From NCBI RefSeq assembly GCF_900156455.1, contig NZ_FTNQ01000001.1:744001-808000 (forward strand): a DNA stretch of 64,000 bases, given 5' to 3'. Shown here in pieces: positions 54,153 through 62,246 of this stretch. Origin of the DNA: Microbacterium sp. RURRCA19A. GTDB taxonomy: Bacteria > Actinomycetota > Actinomycetes > Actinomycetales > Microbacteriaceae. Positions within the stretch are counted from its first letter, which is position 1. Every line of letters begins with the position of its first letter. Made by a program: the position numbers and the translations under genes. The notes beneath the pieces were generated by a model. That model saw only the letters and a program-made list of their open reading frames with translations. It was not told where the DNA came from and did no database searches.

Positions 54153-55573
54153 AGACACTGTCCAACGTGGTCGACGGCGTCTCGACGCCGTCGACCGGGC
54201 GCCTCCTCGACCTGGTCAGCCCCGTGACCGGTGAGGTGTACGGTCAGGCGCCGTGCTCGACGGAGGAGGAGGTGGATGCCGCCTTCGCCGCCGCCTCGCG
54301 GGCCTTCGCGTCGTGGCGGCTGACCACCCCGGCGCAGCGGCAACTCGCGCTGTTCCGGCTCGCCGACGCGCTCGCCGACCACGCCGAGGAGTTCGCCGAC
54401 CTGGAGTCGGAGGACACCGGGAAGCCTCGTGCGACGCTGGTCGCGGACGAGATCGACCAGTCGGTCGACCAGCTGCGGTTCTTCGCCGGCGCCGCGCGCG
54501 ATCTCGACGGGCGCGCCGCCGCCGAGTACGCCGAGGGGTTCACCTCCTACGTGCGGCGCGAGCCGATCGGCGTCGTCGCCCAGGTGACGCCGTGGAACTA
54601 CCCGCTGAACATGGCGATCTGGAAGATCGCTCCGGCGATCGCTGCCGGGAACACCGTCGTGCTGAAGCCGAGCGAGACGACGCCCCAGACCACCGTGCGC
54701 CTCGCCGAGCTCGCCGCCGGGATCCTCCCGCCCGGCGTCCTCAACGTCGTCCTCGGCGACCGTGAGACCGGGCGCGCCCTCGTCGAGCATCCGACCCCGC
54801 AGCTCGTCGCGATCACCGGCTCGGTCCGCGCGGGCATGCAGGTCGCCGAGTCGGCGGCGCGGCAGGTCAAACGCGTGCACCTCGAACTCGGCGGCAAGGC
54901 GCCGGCGATCGTCTTCCCCGACGCCGACCTGGATGCCGCGACCGCCGGGATCGCGCAGGCGGCGTTCTTCAACGCCGGGCAGGACTGCACGGCGGCGACC
55001 CGCGTGCTCGTGCACGCCTCGCTGCACGACGCGTTCGTCCAGCGTCTCGTTGCGTACGTCCGGGAGAGCGTGAAGGTCGGGGCTCCGGACGACCCCGAGG
55101 CCTTCTTCGGTCCGGTGAACAACCCCGACCAGCTCGCCCGCGTGCAGGGTTTCGTCGACCGCCTGCCCGCGCACGCGCGCGTGGCGACCGGTGGACACCG
55201 CGTCGGCGACACCGGCAGCTTCTTCGCGCCCACGATCGTCACCGGCCTTCACCAGGACGACGAACTGGTGCAGCAGGAGGTCTTCGGGCCGGTGCTCGCG
55301 GTGCAGGCGTTCGACGAGGACGCCGAAGCCCTCGAGATGGCGAACGGCGTGCCGTACGCGCTCGCCGCCTCCGTATGGACCCGCGAGCACGGCCGCGCGC
55401 TGCGCTTCAGCCGCGATCTCGACTTCGGGTGCGTGTGGATCAACGCCCACATCCCGTTCGTCTCGGACATGCCGCACGGCGGGTTCAAGCACTCCGGCTA
55501 CGGCAAGGATCTCTCGGTGTACGGCTTCGAGGACTACACGCGCCTCAAGCACGTGATGTCGAGCCTGGCCTGA
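54149..55573 (+). CDS. Gamma-aminobutyraldehyde dehydrogenase-type ALDH
   Basis: A 474-residue NAD(P)-dependent aldehyde dehydrogenase. Glu246 (ELGGK) and the catalytic Cys280 (NAGQDCTAATR) are both present, so it is hydrolytic, unlike mmsA. ITGSVRAG and the C-terminal SDMPHGGFKHSGYGKDLSVYGFEDYTRLKHVM match aminobutyraldehyde dehydrogenases (PatD/PuuC/Prr). It would turn 4-aminobutyraldehyde to GABA, or similar. GTG start, translationally coupled to the aminotransferase. Confidence 0.92.
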   Translation: MKTLSNVVDGVSTPSTGRLLDLVSPVTGEVYGQAPCSTEEEVDAAFAAASRAFASWRLTTPAQRQLALFRLADALADHAEEFADLESEDTGKPRATLVADEIDQSVDQLRFFAGAARDLDGRAAAEYAEGFTSYVRREPIGVVAQVTPWNYPLNMAIWKIAPAIAAGNTVVLKPSETTPQTTVRLAELAAGILPPGVLNVVLGDRETGRALVEHPTPQLVAITGSVRAGMQVAESAARQVKRVHLELGGKAPAIVFPDADLDAATAGIAQAAFFNAGQDCTAATRVLVHASLHDAFVQRLVAYVRESVKVGAPDDPEAFFGPVNNPDQLARVQGFVDRLPAHARVATGGHRVGDTGSFFAPTIVTGLHQDDELVQQEVFGPVLAVQAFDEDAEALEMANGVPYALAASVWTREHGRALRFSRDLDFGCVWINAHIPFVSDMPHGGFKHSGYGKDLSVYGFEDYTRLKHVMSSLA

Positions 55574-55577
55574 GGGA

Positions 55578-56177
55578 TCACTCCTCGGCGGCGAGGTCGT
55601 CCAGCAGCGCGCGGATCCCGCGCGCGTGCGCGCGGACGGCCTCGTCGTCGTCGGAGGACGCCCGCTCGATCACGGGACGCGCAGCCTCGCCGATGATGAC
55701 GTACGCGCGGGCGAGGCTGCGCTGCGTCTCGCCGTCGCCTCGGCCGAGGTGCACCGCGAGCGCAGAGGCGAGATCCGCCCGCTCGGCGTCCGGCGCGAGT
55801 CCCGCCGCCGCCCGCCACGCCGCCCGCGCCACGGGGGTCTCCTCGTCGTGCAGGAGGGCGGGGGTGATCGCCGACCACGTGGCCGGGTCGCCGATCTTCG
55901 ACAGCGTGTGCAGGCCCTGACTCCGGGCCTGCGGGAAGGGTGAACCGAGTTCGGGCAGGATCGCGGCGACGACGAGCGCAGAGTCATGCCGGGTGAGCGC
56001 CCAGGTGAGCATGTCGCGGACGAAGAAGTCGGGCTCGACGGCGCAGCGCGCCACCAGGACGTCGATGAAGACATCGTTCGGGCGCGTGCCGGCGTCCATC
56101 GCCGCGCGCAGGCGGAGCGAGGCGTCCTCTCGCTCCAGAGCGGCCCGCAGACCCGCCGTGATCTCGCCGTCGGCCAT
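55578..56177 (-). CDS. HEAT-repeat-like protein
   Basis: A 199-residue all-helical protein. Repeats such as PNDVFIDVLVARCAVEPDFFVRDMLTWAL and SPFPQARSQGLHTLSKIGD have the HEAT/PBS-lyase spacing (quoted motifs: DMLTWAL, QARSQGLHTLSKIGD, ARAAWRAAAGL). Such proteins bind other proteins; no enzyme site is visible. ATG at 56177 (MADGEITAG) has GGGAGG 7 nt upstream. It lies on the opposite strand in the middle of the amine island, so its link to the pathway is uncertain. Confidence 0.8.
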   Translation of the reverse strand: MADGEITAGLRAALEREDASLRLRAAMDAGTRPNDVFIDVLVARCAVEPDFFVRDMLTWALTRHDSALVVAAILPELGSPFPQARSQGLHTLSKIGDPATWSAITPALLHDEETPVARAAWRAAAGLAPDAERADLASALAVHLGRGDGETQRSLARAYVIIGEAARPVIERASSDDDEAVRAHARGIRALLDDLAAEE

Positions 56178-56299
56178 CGCGGCCCTCCCGTTCGTCGCCC
56201 CGCCCAGCTTGTCACGCGCCGGGACGGCAGGCTCCGCTCCGGCGCCAACCACCCCCGAAACGACGGTTTCCGCGTTGTTACGGCGGAATAAGTCTCGAT

Positions 56300-56340
56300 T
56301 TCACCATTGAGCAATGTGTGTTTGCGCTGATACCGTCGCC
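56300..56340 (+). promoter_or_regulatory. Promoter and dyad of the AsnC/Lrp-aminotransferase operon
   Basis: TTGAGC (from 56307) and GATACC 17-18 bp later resemble -35 and -10 boxes. Between them GCAA-N7-TTGC (56311-56325) forms a 15-bp dyad of the size bound by AsnC/Lrp proteins, so autoregulation is plausible. The stretch is AT-rich compared with its flanks. Confidence 0.5.
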
Positions 56341-56345
56341 CCATC

Positions 56346-56816
56346 ATGAGCATCTCAGCGGAGCGACGCCCGGTCCTCGACAGCGTGTCGAAGGCCATCG
56401 TCGAGCAGCTGCAGGAGGACGGCCGCCGCTCGTACGCCGAGATCGGCAAGGCCGTCGGCCTCAGCGAGACCGCGACGCGGCAGCGCGTGCAGAAACTGCA
56501 GGACGCCGGTGTCCTGCAGATCGTCGCCGTCACCGACCCGCTCCAACTCGGTTTCGCCCGCCAGGCGATGATCGGGGTCCGCGTGTCGGGAGACACCCGG
56601 GTGATCGCGGCCGAGATGGCCGAGCTCCCGGGGGTCATCTACGTCGTCTCCACGGCGGGGTCCTTCGACCTCCTCGTCGAGGTCGTCTGCGAGAGCGACG
56701 ACGACCTCATCGACCTGCTCAACGATCGGATCCGGTCGCTGCCCGACGTGGTGGCGACCGAGACGTTCGTGTATCTGAAACTCCACCGACAGCTCTACAA
56801 CTGGGGAACGCGATGA
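56346..56816 (+). CDS. AsnC/Lrp-family regulator
   Basis: A 156-residue Lrp-type regulator. The N-terminal HTH reads DGRRSYAEIGKAVGLSETATRQRVQKLQDAGVL (about 25-57; key motif SETATRQRVQKL). The C-terminal RAM effector domain (about 75-150) has GVRVSG, VSTAGSFDLLVEV and ETFVYLKLHRQLYNWG. Its ATG has almost no leader, and its stop overlaps the next ATG (ATGA). It probably senses an amine or amino acid and controls the following aminotransferase and permease. Confidence 0.93.
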   Translation: MSISAERRPVLDSVSKAIVEQLQEDGRRSYAEIGKAVGLSETATRQRVQKLQDAGVLQIVAVTDPLQLGFARQAMIGVRVSGDTRVIAAEMAELPGVIYVVSTAGSFDLLVEVVCESDDDLIDLLNDRIRSLPDVVATETFVYLKLHRQLYNWGTR

Positions 56817-58207
56817 CGCTTCACGAAATCGACCTGCAGTCCGACCTCCAGGCGAAGGCCCGCGACCACCTCTGGATGCATTTCGCCCGCCAGTCCGTGA
56901 TGACCGAGGGATCCGGCGTCCCCATCATCGTCAAGGGCGAGGGCCACCACATCTTCGACGCCGCGGGCAAGCGCTACATCGACGGCCTAGCCGGCCTGTT
57001 CGTGGTCAACGCCGGCCACGGCCGCCGCCGGATCGCCCAGGCCGCCGCGAAGCAGGCCGAAGAGCTGGCGTTCTTCCCGCTGTGGTCCTACGCCCACCCG
57101 GCCGCGATCGAACTCGCCGACCGCATCGCCCACCTCGCCCCCGGCGACCTGAACCACGTCTTCTTCTCGACCGGAGGCGGTGAGGCCGTCGAGACCGCGT
57201 TCAAGCTCGCCAAGCAGTACTGGAAGACGCAGGGGAAGCCCACCAAGCACAAGGTCATCTCGCGCGCGATCGCCTACCACGGCACCACGCAGGGCGCCCT
57301 CGCCATCACGGGTCTGCCGGTGATGAAGCACATGTTCGAGCCGGTCACCCCGGGCGGCTTCCGCGTCCCCAACACGAACTACTACCGCGCCGAGGAATCC
57401 GGTTTCGGCGGCGGGACACCCGAGGAGTTCGGGCTGTGGGCAGCCGACCGCATCGAGCAGATGATCCAGTTCGAAGGGCCCGAGACCGTCGCCGCGGTGT
57501 TCCTCGAGCCGGTGCAGAACGCCGGCGGCTGCTTCCCCGCCCCGGCCGGATACTTCCAGCGGGTGCGCGAGATCTGCGACAAGTACGACGTGCTGCTGGT
57601 CAGCGACGAGGTCATCTGCGCGTTCGGACGCCTCGGGTACTACTTCGGCGCGGAGGCGTACGACTACCAGCCCGACATGATCACGTTCGCCAAGGCCGTC
57701 ACCAGCGGCTACTCGCCGCTGGGCGGAACGATCGTGAGCGACCGCGTGTACGAGCCCTTCGCCCACGGCGACGCGTCCTTCCCGCACGGCTACACCTTCG
57801 GCGGGCACCCCGTCTCGTCGGCCGTGGCGATGGAGAACCTGGACGTGTTCGAGGAGGAGGGGCTGCTGCAGAACGTCCGCACGAACTCGCCCGTCTTCCG
57901 CTCGACGCTCGAGAAGCTGCTCGACCTGCCCATCGTCGGCGACGTGCGCGGCGACGGCTACTTCTTCGGCATCGAACTCGTCAAGGACAAGGTCACGAAG
58001 GAGACCTTCGACGACGACGAGTCCGAGCGTCTGCTGCGCGGCTTCCTGTCGAAGGCGCTGTACGACGCCGGCCTGTACTGCCGCGCGGACGACCGGGGCG
58101 ACCCCGTCATCCAGCTCGCTCCGCCGCTCACGATCGGCCCGTCCGAGTTCGACGAGATCGAGCAGATCCTGCGCTCGACGCTCACCGAGGCCTGGACCCG
58201 CCTCTGA
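56813..58207 (+). CDS. Class III omega-aminotransferase (putrescine or beta-alanine type)
   Basis: A 464-residue aminotransferase. PLP Lys294 is in ITFAKAVTSGYSPLGG, Asp265 in LVSDEVICAFGRLGYYFGA, and FFSTGGGEAVETAFKLAKQYW binds the phosphate. The opening LWMHFARQSVM and ARDHL pattern is typical of omega-amino acid:pyruvate and putrescine aminotransferases in Actinobacteria. It is distinct from the enzyme at 52791, with a different N-terminus. It is translationally coupled to the AsnC/Lrp gene and followed by a terminator-like hairpin. Confidence 0.92.
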   Translation: MTLHEIDLQSDLQAKARDHLWMHFARQSVMTEGSGVPIIVKGEGHHIFDAAGKRYIDGLAGLFVVNAGHGRRRIAQAAAKQAEELAFFPLWSYAHPAAIELADRIAHLAPGDLNHVFFSTGGGEAVETAFKLAKQYWKTQGKPTKHKVISRAIAYHGTTQGALAITGLPVMKHMFEPVTPGGFRVPNTNYYRAEESGFGGGTPEEFGLWAADRIEQMIQFEGPETVAAVFLEPVQNAGGCFPAPAGYFQRVREICDKYDVLLVSDEVICAFGRLGYYFGAEAYDYQPDMITFAKAVTSGYSPLGGTIVSDRVYEPFAHGDASFPHGYTFGGHPVSSAVAMENLDVFEEEGLLQNVRTNSPVFRSTLEKLLDLPIVGDVRGDGYFFGIELVKDKVTKETFDDDESERLLRGFLSKALYDAGLYCRADDRGDPVIQLAPPLTIGPSEFDEIEQILRSTLTEAWTRL

Positions 58208-58211
58208 CGCG

Positions 58212-58248
58212 GAAGCGGATGTCACCCCACCCCGGTGGCATCCGCTTC
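58212..58248 (+). terminator. 15-bp hairpin after the second aminotransferase
   Basis: Arms 58212-58226 and 58234-58248 pair fully with one G-U; the loop has 7 nt; TT follows. Its right arm covers the in-frame GTG at 58235 that could otherwise be taken as the permease start. Confidence 0.75.
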
Positions 58249-58351
58249 TTCGTCCCCCGCTCCCAACCGGAGCACTGCACCCGAAGCCCCACCCGACATC
58301 ATCCACTCGGTCGGATCCGCCCGATCCCGACCCGCCCCTTTAGGAGAAGCC

Positions 58352-59779
58352 ACGAACGAGAAGATCGGCGCCGCGCAGGCGCCCTCGTCCAGCTCGGGAG
58401 CCAAGCTCGCCCGCACCCTCGGCCTGTGGTCGATCGTCGGTCTGGGTCTCGGCTACATGACCCCGACCGTCGTTTTCGACACCTTCGGCCTCGTCGCCGA
58501 CGGGACCAACAACGTCGTCCCCGCCGCGTACGCGGTGGCCCTCGTCGTCCTGGTCTTCACCGCCATCAGCTACGGCAAGATGGTCCGCGTCATCCCCAGC
58601 GCCGGCTCGGCCTACACCTACGCCCGCGAATCCATCCACCCCGGTGTCGGCTTCGTCGTCGGGTGGACCGCCTTGATCGACTACATGCTGCTGCCGATGG
58701 TCAACGCCCTCATCATCCGCAGCTACATGGAGGCGCTCTTCCCCGACATCCCGGGGGCCGTCTGGGTCATCGTCTTCACCGTCGGCGTCACGGGCGTGAT
58801 CTACCTGACGATGCGGGGCACCTCGAACGTCAACATGATCCTGCTGGTGTTCTCGATCCTCGTCATGGCCGTGTTCGTCGTGATGGTCGTCGTGCAGCTG
58901 GTCGGTGGCGCGGGAGCGGGCACCGCGGTGTCGCTCGCCCCCTTCGTCCACAGCGAGGTGCAATTCGGCGCGGTGCTGGCCGGTGCCACCATCGTCTGCT
59001 TCTCGTTCATCGGCTTCGACGCGGTGTCGATGTACTCGGAAGAGGCCAAGACGCCCAAGATCATGCCGCGCGCGATCCTGCTGACCCTCGTCGCGGGCGG
59101 TGCCATCTTCCTGATCGCCGCCTACTTCACCCAGCTGCGGTTCCCCGACTCCACCGCGTTCCCGCCGGAGGCGATCGAGAACAGCACGCTGCCCGAGATC
59201 GGCGTCCAGGTCGGCGGTCCGGTGCTGCAGGCCGTGCTCACGGCAGCCGGATTCGCCGCGACGCTCGCGTCGTGGCTCGCCTCGCACGCCTCGGTCTCGC
59301 GCATGCTCATGGTGATGGGACGCAACAACGTCCTCCCCCGCCGGATCTTCGGCTTCATCAACCCGAAGACGCACACCCCGACGATCTCCATCATCATCGT
59401 GGGTGTCGTGAGCCTGCTCGCGATCGCGTTCACCCTCGAGCAGATCGCGGCGTACATCAACTACGGCGCGCTCATCGCGTTCACCTTCGTGAACATCTCG
59501 GTGATCGCGTGGTTCGCGATCCGCAAGGGCCTGCGCAAGACGCCGGGCGACATCTTCCGCTACATCGTGATGCCCGGGATCGGCATGCTCCTCACGGGCC
59601 TGCTGTGGGTGAACCTCGACATGCACGCGCTCATCGGCGGGCTCATCTGGACCAGCATCGGCGTCGTCTACCTCATCGTCCTCACGCGCGGGTTCAAGCG
59701 GCCGATCGCGTCGTTCGATGAGAACCAGCCGGTCACCGGGGTGAACAAGACCGTCCCCGGTCCGCGTTCGGAGATCTGA
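58352..59779 (+). CDS. APC-superfamily amino acid/polyamine permease (ACG start?)
   Basis: A 475-residue transporter with twelve predicted helices of the APC family: SIVGLGLGYMTPTVVFDTFGLV in helix 1, then GSAYTYARESIHPGVGFVVGW and the helix 6 motif CFSFIGFDAVSMYSEE (quoted in parts). It likely imports the amine or amino acid used by this island. The start is a problem: AGGAG (58342-58346) is followed after 5 nt by ACG AAC GAG AAG, with no ATG, GTG or TTG until helix 1. The only upstream start, GTG 58235, lies in a hairpin. A mirror repeat (58309-58332) precedes the AGGAG. Confidence 0.88.
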   Translation, partial: TNEKIGAAQAPSSSSGAKLARTLGLWSIVGLGLGYMTPTVVFDTFGLVADGTNNVVPAAYAVALVVLVFTAISYGKMVRVIPSAGSAYTYARESIHPGVGFVVGWTALIDYMLLPMVNALIIRSYMEALFPDIPGAVWVIVFTVGVTGVIYLTMRGTSNVNMILLVFSILVMAVFVVMVVVQLVGGAGAGTAVSLAPFVHSEVQFGAVLAGATIVCFSFIGFDAVSMYSEEAKTPKIMPRAILLTLVAGGAIFLIAAYFTQLRFPDSTAFPPEAIENSTLPEIGVQVGGPVLQAVLTAAGFAATLASWLASHASVSRMLMVMGRNNVLPRRIFGFINPKTHTPTISIIIVGVVSLLAIAFTLEQIAAYINYGALIAFTFVNISVIAWFAIRKGLRKTPGDIFRYIVMPGIGMLLTGLLWVNLDMHALIGGLIWTSIGVVYLIVLTRGFKRPIASFDENQPVTGVNKTVPGPRSEI

Positions 59780-59804
59780 CCGCCCTGTTCTGACCGCTCG
59801 GCCG

Positions 59805-59846
59805 AGGCCGCGGCATCCGACTCTCTCGGGAGGGATGCCGCGGCCT
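59805..59846 (+). terminator. Hairpin after the permease gene
   Basis: Perfect 14-bp arms 59805-59818 and 59833-59846 (AGGCCGCGGCATCC). No T-run, but the position 26 bp after the stop fits a terminator. Confidence 0.7.
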
Positions 59847-59885
59847 TCGCGTGTCCCGGAGGGAACCTGTGCTGCGGGGTGGGGC

Positions 59886-59971
59886 GTGCGAAACTCCGGA
59901 GTGTCAGCCCGTTCGCCGCGCGTTCGCCCGGCGAATCGGCGCGTACGCCGGATTTCTCCGGAGTTCGGCAC
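59886..59971. repeat. Nested inverted repeat upstream of the Wadjet operon
   Basis: Outer arms 59886-59901 and 59956-59971 (GTGCGAAACTCCGGAG and a 14/16 match to its complement) enclose 54 bp that contain a second palindrome, TTCGCCCGGCGAA, with GC-rich arms. No ORF lies in it. It could be a small non-autonomous mobile element, a recombination site, or a regulatory cruciform. Confidence 0.55.
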
Positions 59972-60030
59972 ACGATCCGCGGCGCTGCAGCTGACGCCGG
60001 CCGCGACTCGGGGCTCCCCCGCCCCGCCGG

Positions 60031-60036
60031 TAGACT
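60031..60036 (+). promoter_or_regulatory. Putative -10 box of jetA (leaderless)
   Basis: TAGACT, 7 nt before the GTG at 60044. No ribosome binding site is visible. Confidence 0.5.
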
Positions 60037-60043
60037 CGAGCCA

Positions 60044-61519
60044 GTGACCACCACCCGCGCCGAAGCCGCTTACCTGCGCTCGGTCACGGCGTTCAAGAAC
60101 CCGATGCTCGACCTGCTGCACGGGCGGTTCGCACCGTTCGTCGTGGCCGTGCTGTCGAACGTGTTCTCGCCGGACCGTCCCGCGGTCGCGGTCGCCGACG
60201 CGCACGTCGAGGTCGCCGAGGCGATGGACGAACTGCGCGCCGCGGGGTACGACACCGAGGACGACCGGCGCATCCCGGCCGGCTCCGCGCGCGACATCTG
60301 CCGCGGCTGGGTGCGGGTGGGCTGGTTGAGCCTGCAGATCGAGGACGACGTCGAGGTGTACCGGCTCTCCGCCCACGCGGTCGGCGCCCTCGAGATCGCG
60401 GGGCGGGCCGGCGGCGGTCGGGCGCGGGTGTCCCGCTCGCGCGTAAGGACGCTTCTCGACGCCGTCGAACGTCTCGCGCGCGACGCCGAGACCGACCCCG
60501 AGCGGCGCCGCGAGGCCCTGCTCGCCGAGCGGGCGGCGCTGGACGCCGAGATCGCGGCGCTCGACGAGGGCATCGTCGAGCCGCCCGACGACGAGCACCT
60601 GCTGGAGGAGGCGGAGAACGTCATCCACCTCGCCCGCGAGCTGCCCGCCGACTTCTCCCGCGTCGCGGAGTCGATCGTGGCGATGCAGCGCGACGTGGTC
60701 GCGGAGCTGCGGCGCGACGCCCGCCCCACGGGCGACGTGCTGCGCGAGTACCTGGAGCGCGGTCGCCACGTCATGCAGGCGACGCCCGAGGGACGCGCGT
60801 TCCAGGGGGCGCTGCGCCTGATCGGCGACCCCGAGCACATCGACGACCTCACCGAACAGCTGCACGCCGTGCTCACCCAGCCCTTCGCCCGGATGATGAC
60901 CCCCGAGCAGCGCGGAGAACTGGATGCCATCGCCCGACGCGTCGAGGCGGGTGTGCTCGAGGTGCTCACGGCACAGCGGCGCGCGTCGCACGTCATCACG
61001 GTGCAGGTGAAGACGCACGACCCGATCCGCGACCGGCAGGTCGACGACCTGCTGCGCTCGGTCATGGCGGGGCTGCACCGCTGGAGCCAGATGAAGGCCC
61101 CGGGCCGCGTCGAGCCCGTGCGCACGCTGCCGCTCGCCGACATCGGGCACCTCCGCCGTTCGCTGAGCGACGTCCGGCCGCCCGGAGCGCCCGAGCCGCT
61201 GGCATCCGAGGCCCCGGACGTGGAGTTCGTCGACGCCGACACCCGCGCATGGGGCGGCCCGCACTACGCCGAACTGGAACGCTACGTCGAGACTCTCGGC
61301 GACGCCTTCGACCTCGCCGAGGCCTTCGCCGGCGCCGAGGAGCAGACCCGCCGCCCCGTCGATCTCGTGGGGCTGCTGGAGATCGCCCACCGCCGCGAGC
61401 TCGAAGAGGGCGATGACATCTCCATCGTCGAGGCGGTCCGCCCCGACGGTACGACCCGCCGGTTCGCTTTCACGGCGGTCACCGCACGAAACCTCACGGA
61501 AAGCAGGGACGATGACTGA
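60044..61519 (+). CDS. jetA: Wadjet subunit JetA (DUF3375, MksF-like kleisin)
   Basis: A 491-residue DUF3375 protein. The opening [24 protein letters not shown] and [13 protein letters not shown], with a winged-helix region to about residue 130 ([14 protein letters not shown]), match JetA. Long helices rich in Arg/Glu/Ala fill about 140-330, and the C-terminal part has [23 protein letters not shown]. In Wadjet, JetA is the kleisin that bridges the SMC heads of JetC. Start is GTG at 60044. It overlaps jetB by 8 bases. Function is inferred from family and gene order. Confidence 0.9.
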   Translation: MTTTRAEAAYLRSVTAFKNPMLDLLHGRFAPFVVAVLSNVFSPDRPAVAVADAHVEVAEAMDELRAAGYDTEDDRRIPAGSARDICRGWVRVGWLSLQIEDDVEVYRLSAHAVGALEIAGRAGGGRARVSRSRVRTLLDAVERLARDAETDPERRREALLAERAALDAEIAALDEGIVEPPDDEHLLEEAENVIHLARELPADFSRVAESIVAMQRDVVAELRRDARPTGDVLREYLERGRHVMQATPEGRAFQGALRLIGDPEHIDDLTEQLHAVLTQPFARMMTPEQRGELDAIARRVEAGVLEVLTAQRRASHVITVQVKTHDPIRDRQVDDLLRSVMAGLHRWSQMKAPGRVEPVRTLPLADIGHLRRSLSDVRPPGAPEPLASEAPDVEFVDADTRAWGGPHYAELERYVETLGDAFDLAEAFAGAEEQTRRPVDLVGLLEIAHRRELEEGDDISIVEAVRPDGTTRRFAFTAVTARNLTESRDDD

Positions 61520-62246
61520 CGTGGACCTGTCGGAACCCGAGGCCGACTCCCCTGTGTTCATCTCCCCCGTCGCGATGGAGAACGACCCCGACGCACTGTT
61601 CGCCGGAGACCGCGGCATCCTGGATGCCGATGTGCGCCGCGTCCTCGTGCGGATCCTCCAGCGCCGGTTCCTGCTCGCCGAGAACTCCCCCGCCGAGTGG
61701 ACGCTGCTGCTGGAGCACCAGCAGATGATCGAGTCGCGCCTGAACGACCTGTTCGTTCGCCTCGTCATCGACCACGACCGCGGGGTCGCGTACAAGGAGC
61801 AGGTGCGCAGCGACGAGGTGGACGTGCCGATCCTGCTCAAGGACGAGGCGTACTCGCGGGCCGAGACGCTGGTGCTGGTGTACCTGCGTACCGTCTTCCA
61901 GCGCGAGACGACCGCCGGGGCACCGTCCGCCCGCGTCGACGTCGAAGAGGTCGAGCAGACCGTGCTGACGTACTTCGCCGAATCCGACGGCACGCGCGCG
62001 AGCCAGCAGCGGGCCGTGCGCACCGCGATCGCGCGCCTGGACCGCGAGGGCATCATCGAGGAGGAGTCCGAGGGGCGCTACCGCATCGGGCCGCTCATCG
62101 AGATCGTGCTGAGCGCCGAGGTGCTGCGCGATCTGCAGCGCTGGCTGGACGAGCAGACGGATGCCACGGACACCGAGGTCCCCGCGAACCCCGACCCCCC
62201 GGCATCCGCTCCGTCCGAAATCTCCGAGGAGGATCTCCCCGCATGA
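61512..62246 (+). CDS. jetB: Wadjet subunit JetB (DUF4194, MksE-like)
   Basis: A 244-residue DUF4194 protein, the KITE subunit that binds the kleisin Jet[31 protein letters not shown] and [18 protein letters not shown] are typical (in parts: [25 protein letters not shown]). A winged-helix end at about 170-215 has [22 protein letters not shown]. The last 30 residues are Pro/Asp/Ser-rich. ATG 61512 lies inside the jetA end, and its stop overlaps the jetC ATG, so translation of all three is coupled. Confidence 0.9.
   Translation: MTDVDLSEPEADSPVFISPVAMENDPDALFAGDRGILDADVRRVLVRILQRRFLLAENSPAEWTLLLEHQQMIESRLNDLFVRLVIDHDRGVAYKEQVRSDEVDVPILLKDEAYSRAETLVLVYLRTVFQRETTAGAPSARVDVEEVEQTVLTYFAESDGTRASQQRAVRTAIARLDREGIIEEESEGRYRIGPLIEIVLSAEVLRDLQRWLDEQTDATDTEVPANPDPPASAPSEISEEDLPA

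Noticed and set aside
58235..58351. GTG at 58235 as the permease start, adding 39 residues
   Set aside because: It lies in the right arm of a terminator-like hairpin, has no ribosome binding site, and the added residues are Pro/Ser/Ala-rich with no family support. Not fully excluded.
58340..62056. A minus-strand open frame of about 1238 codons under the permease, jetA and jetB
   Set aside because: It is antisense to three proteins with clear families and has no recognisable domain.
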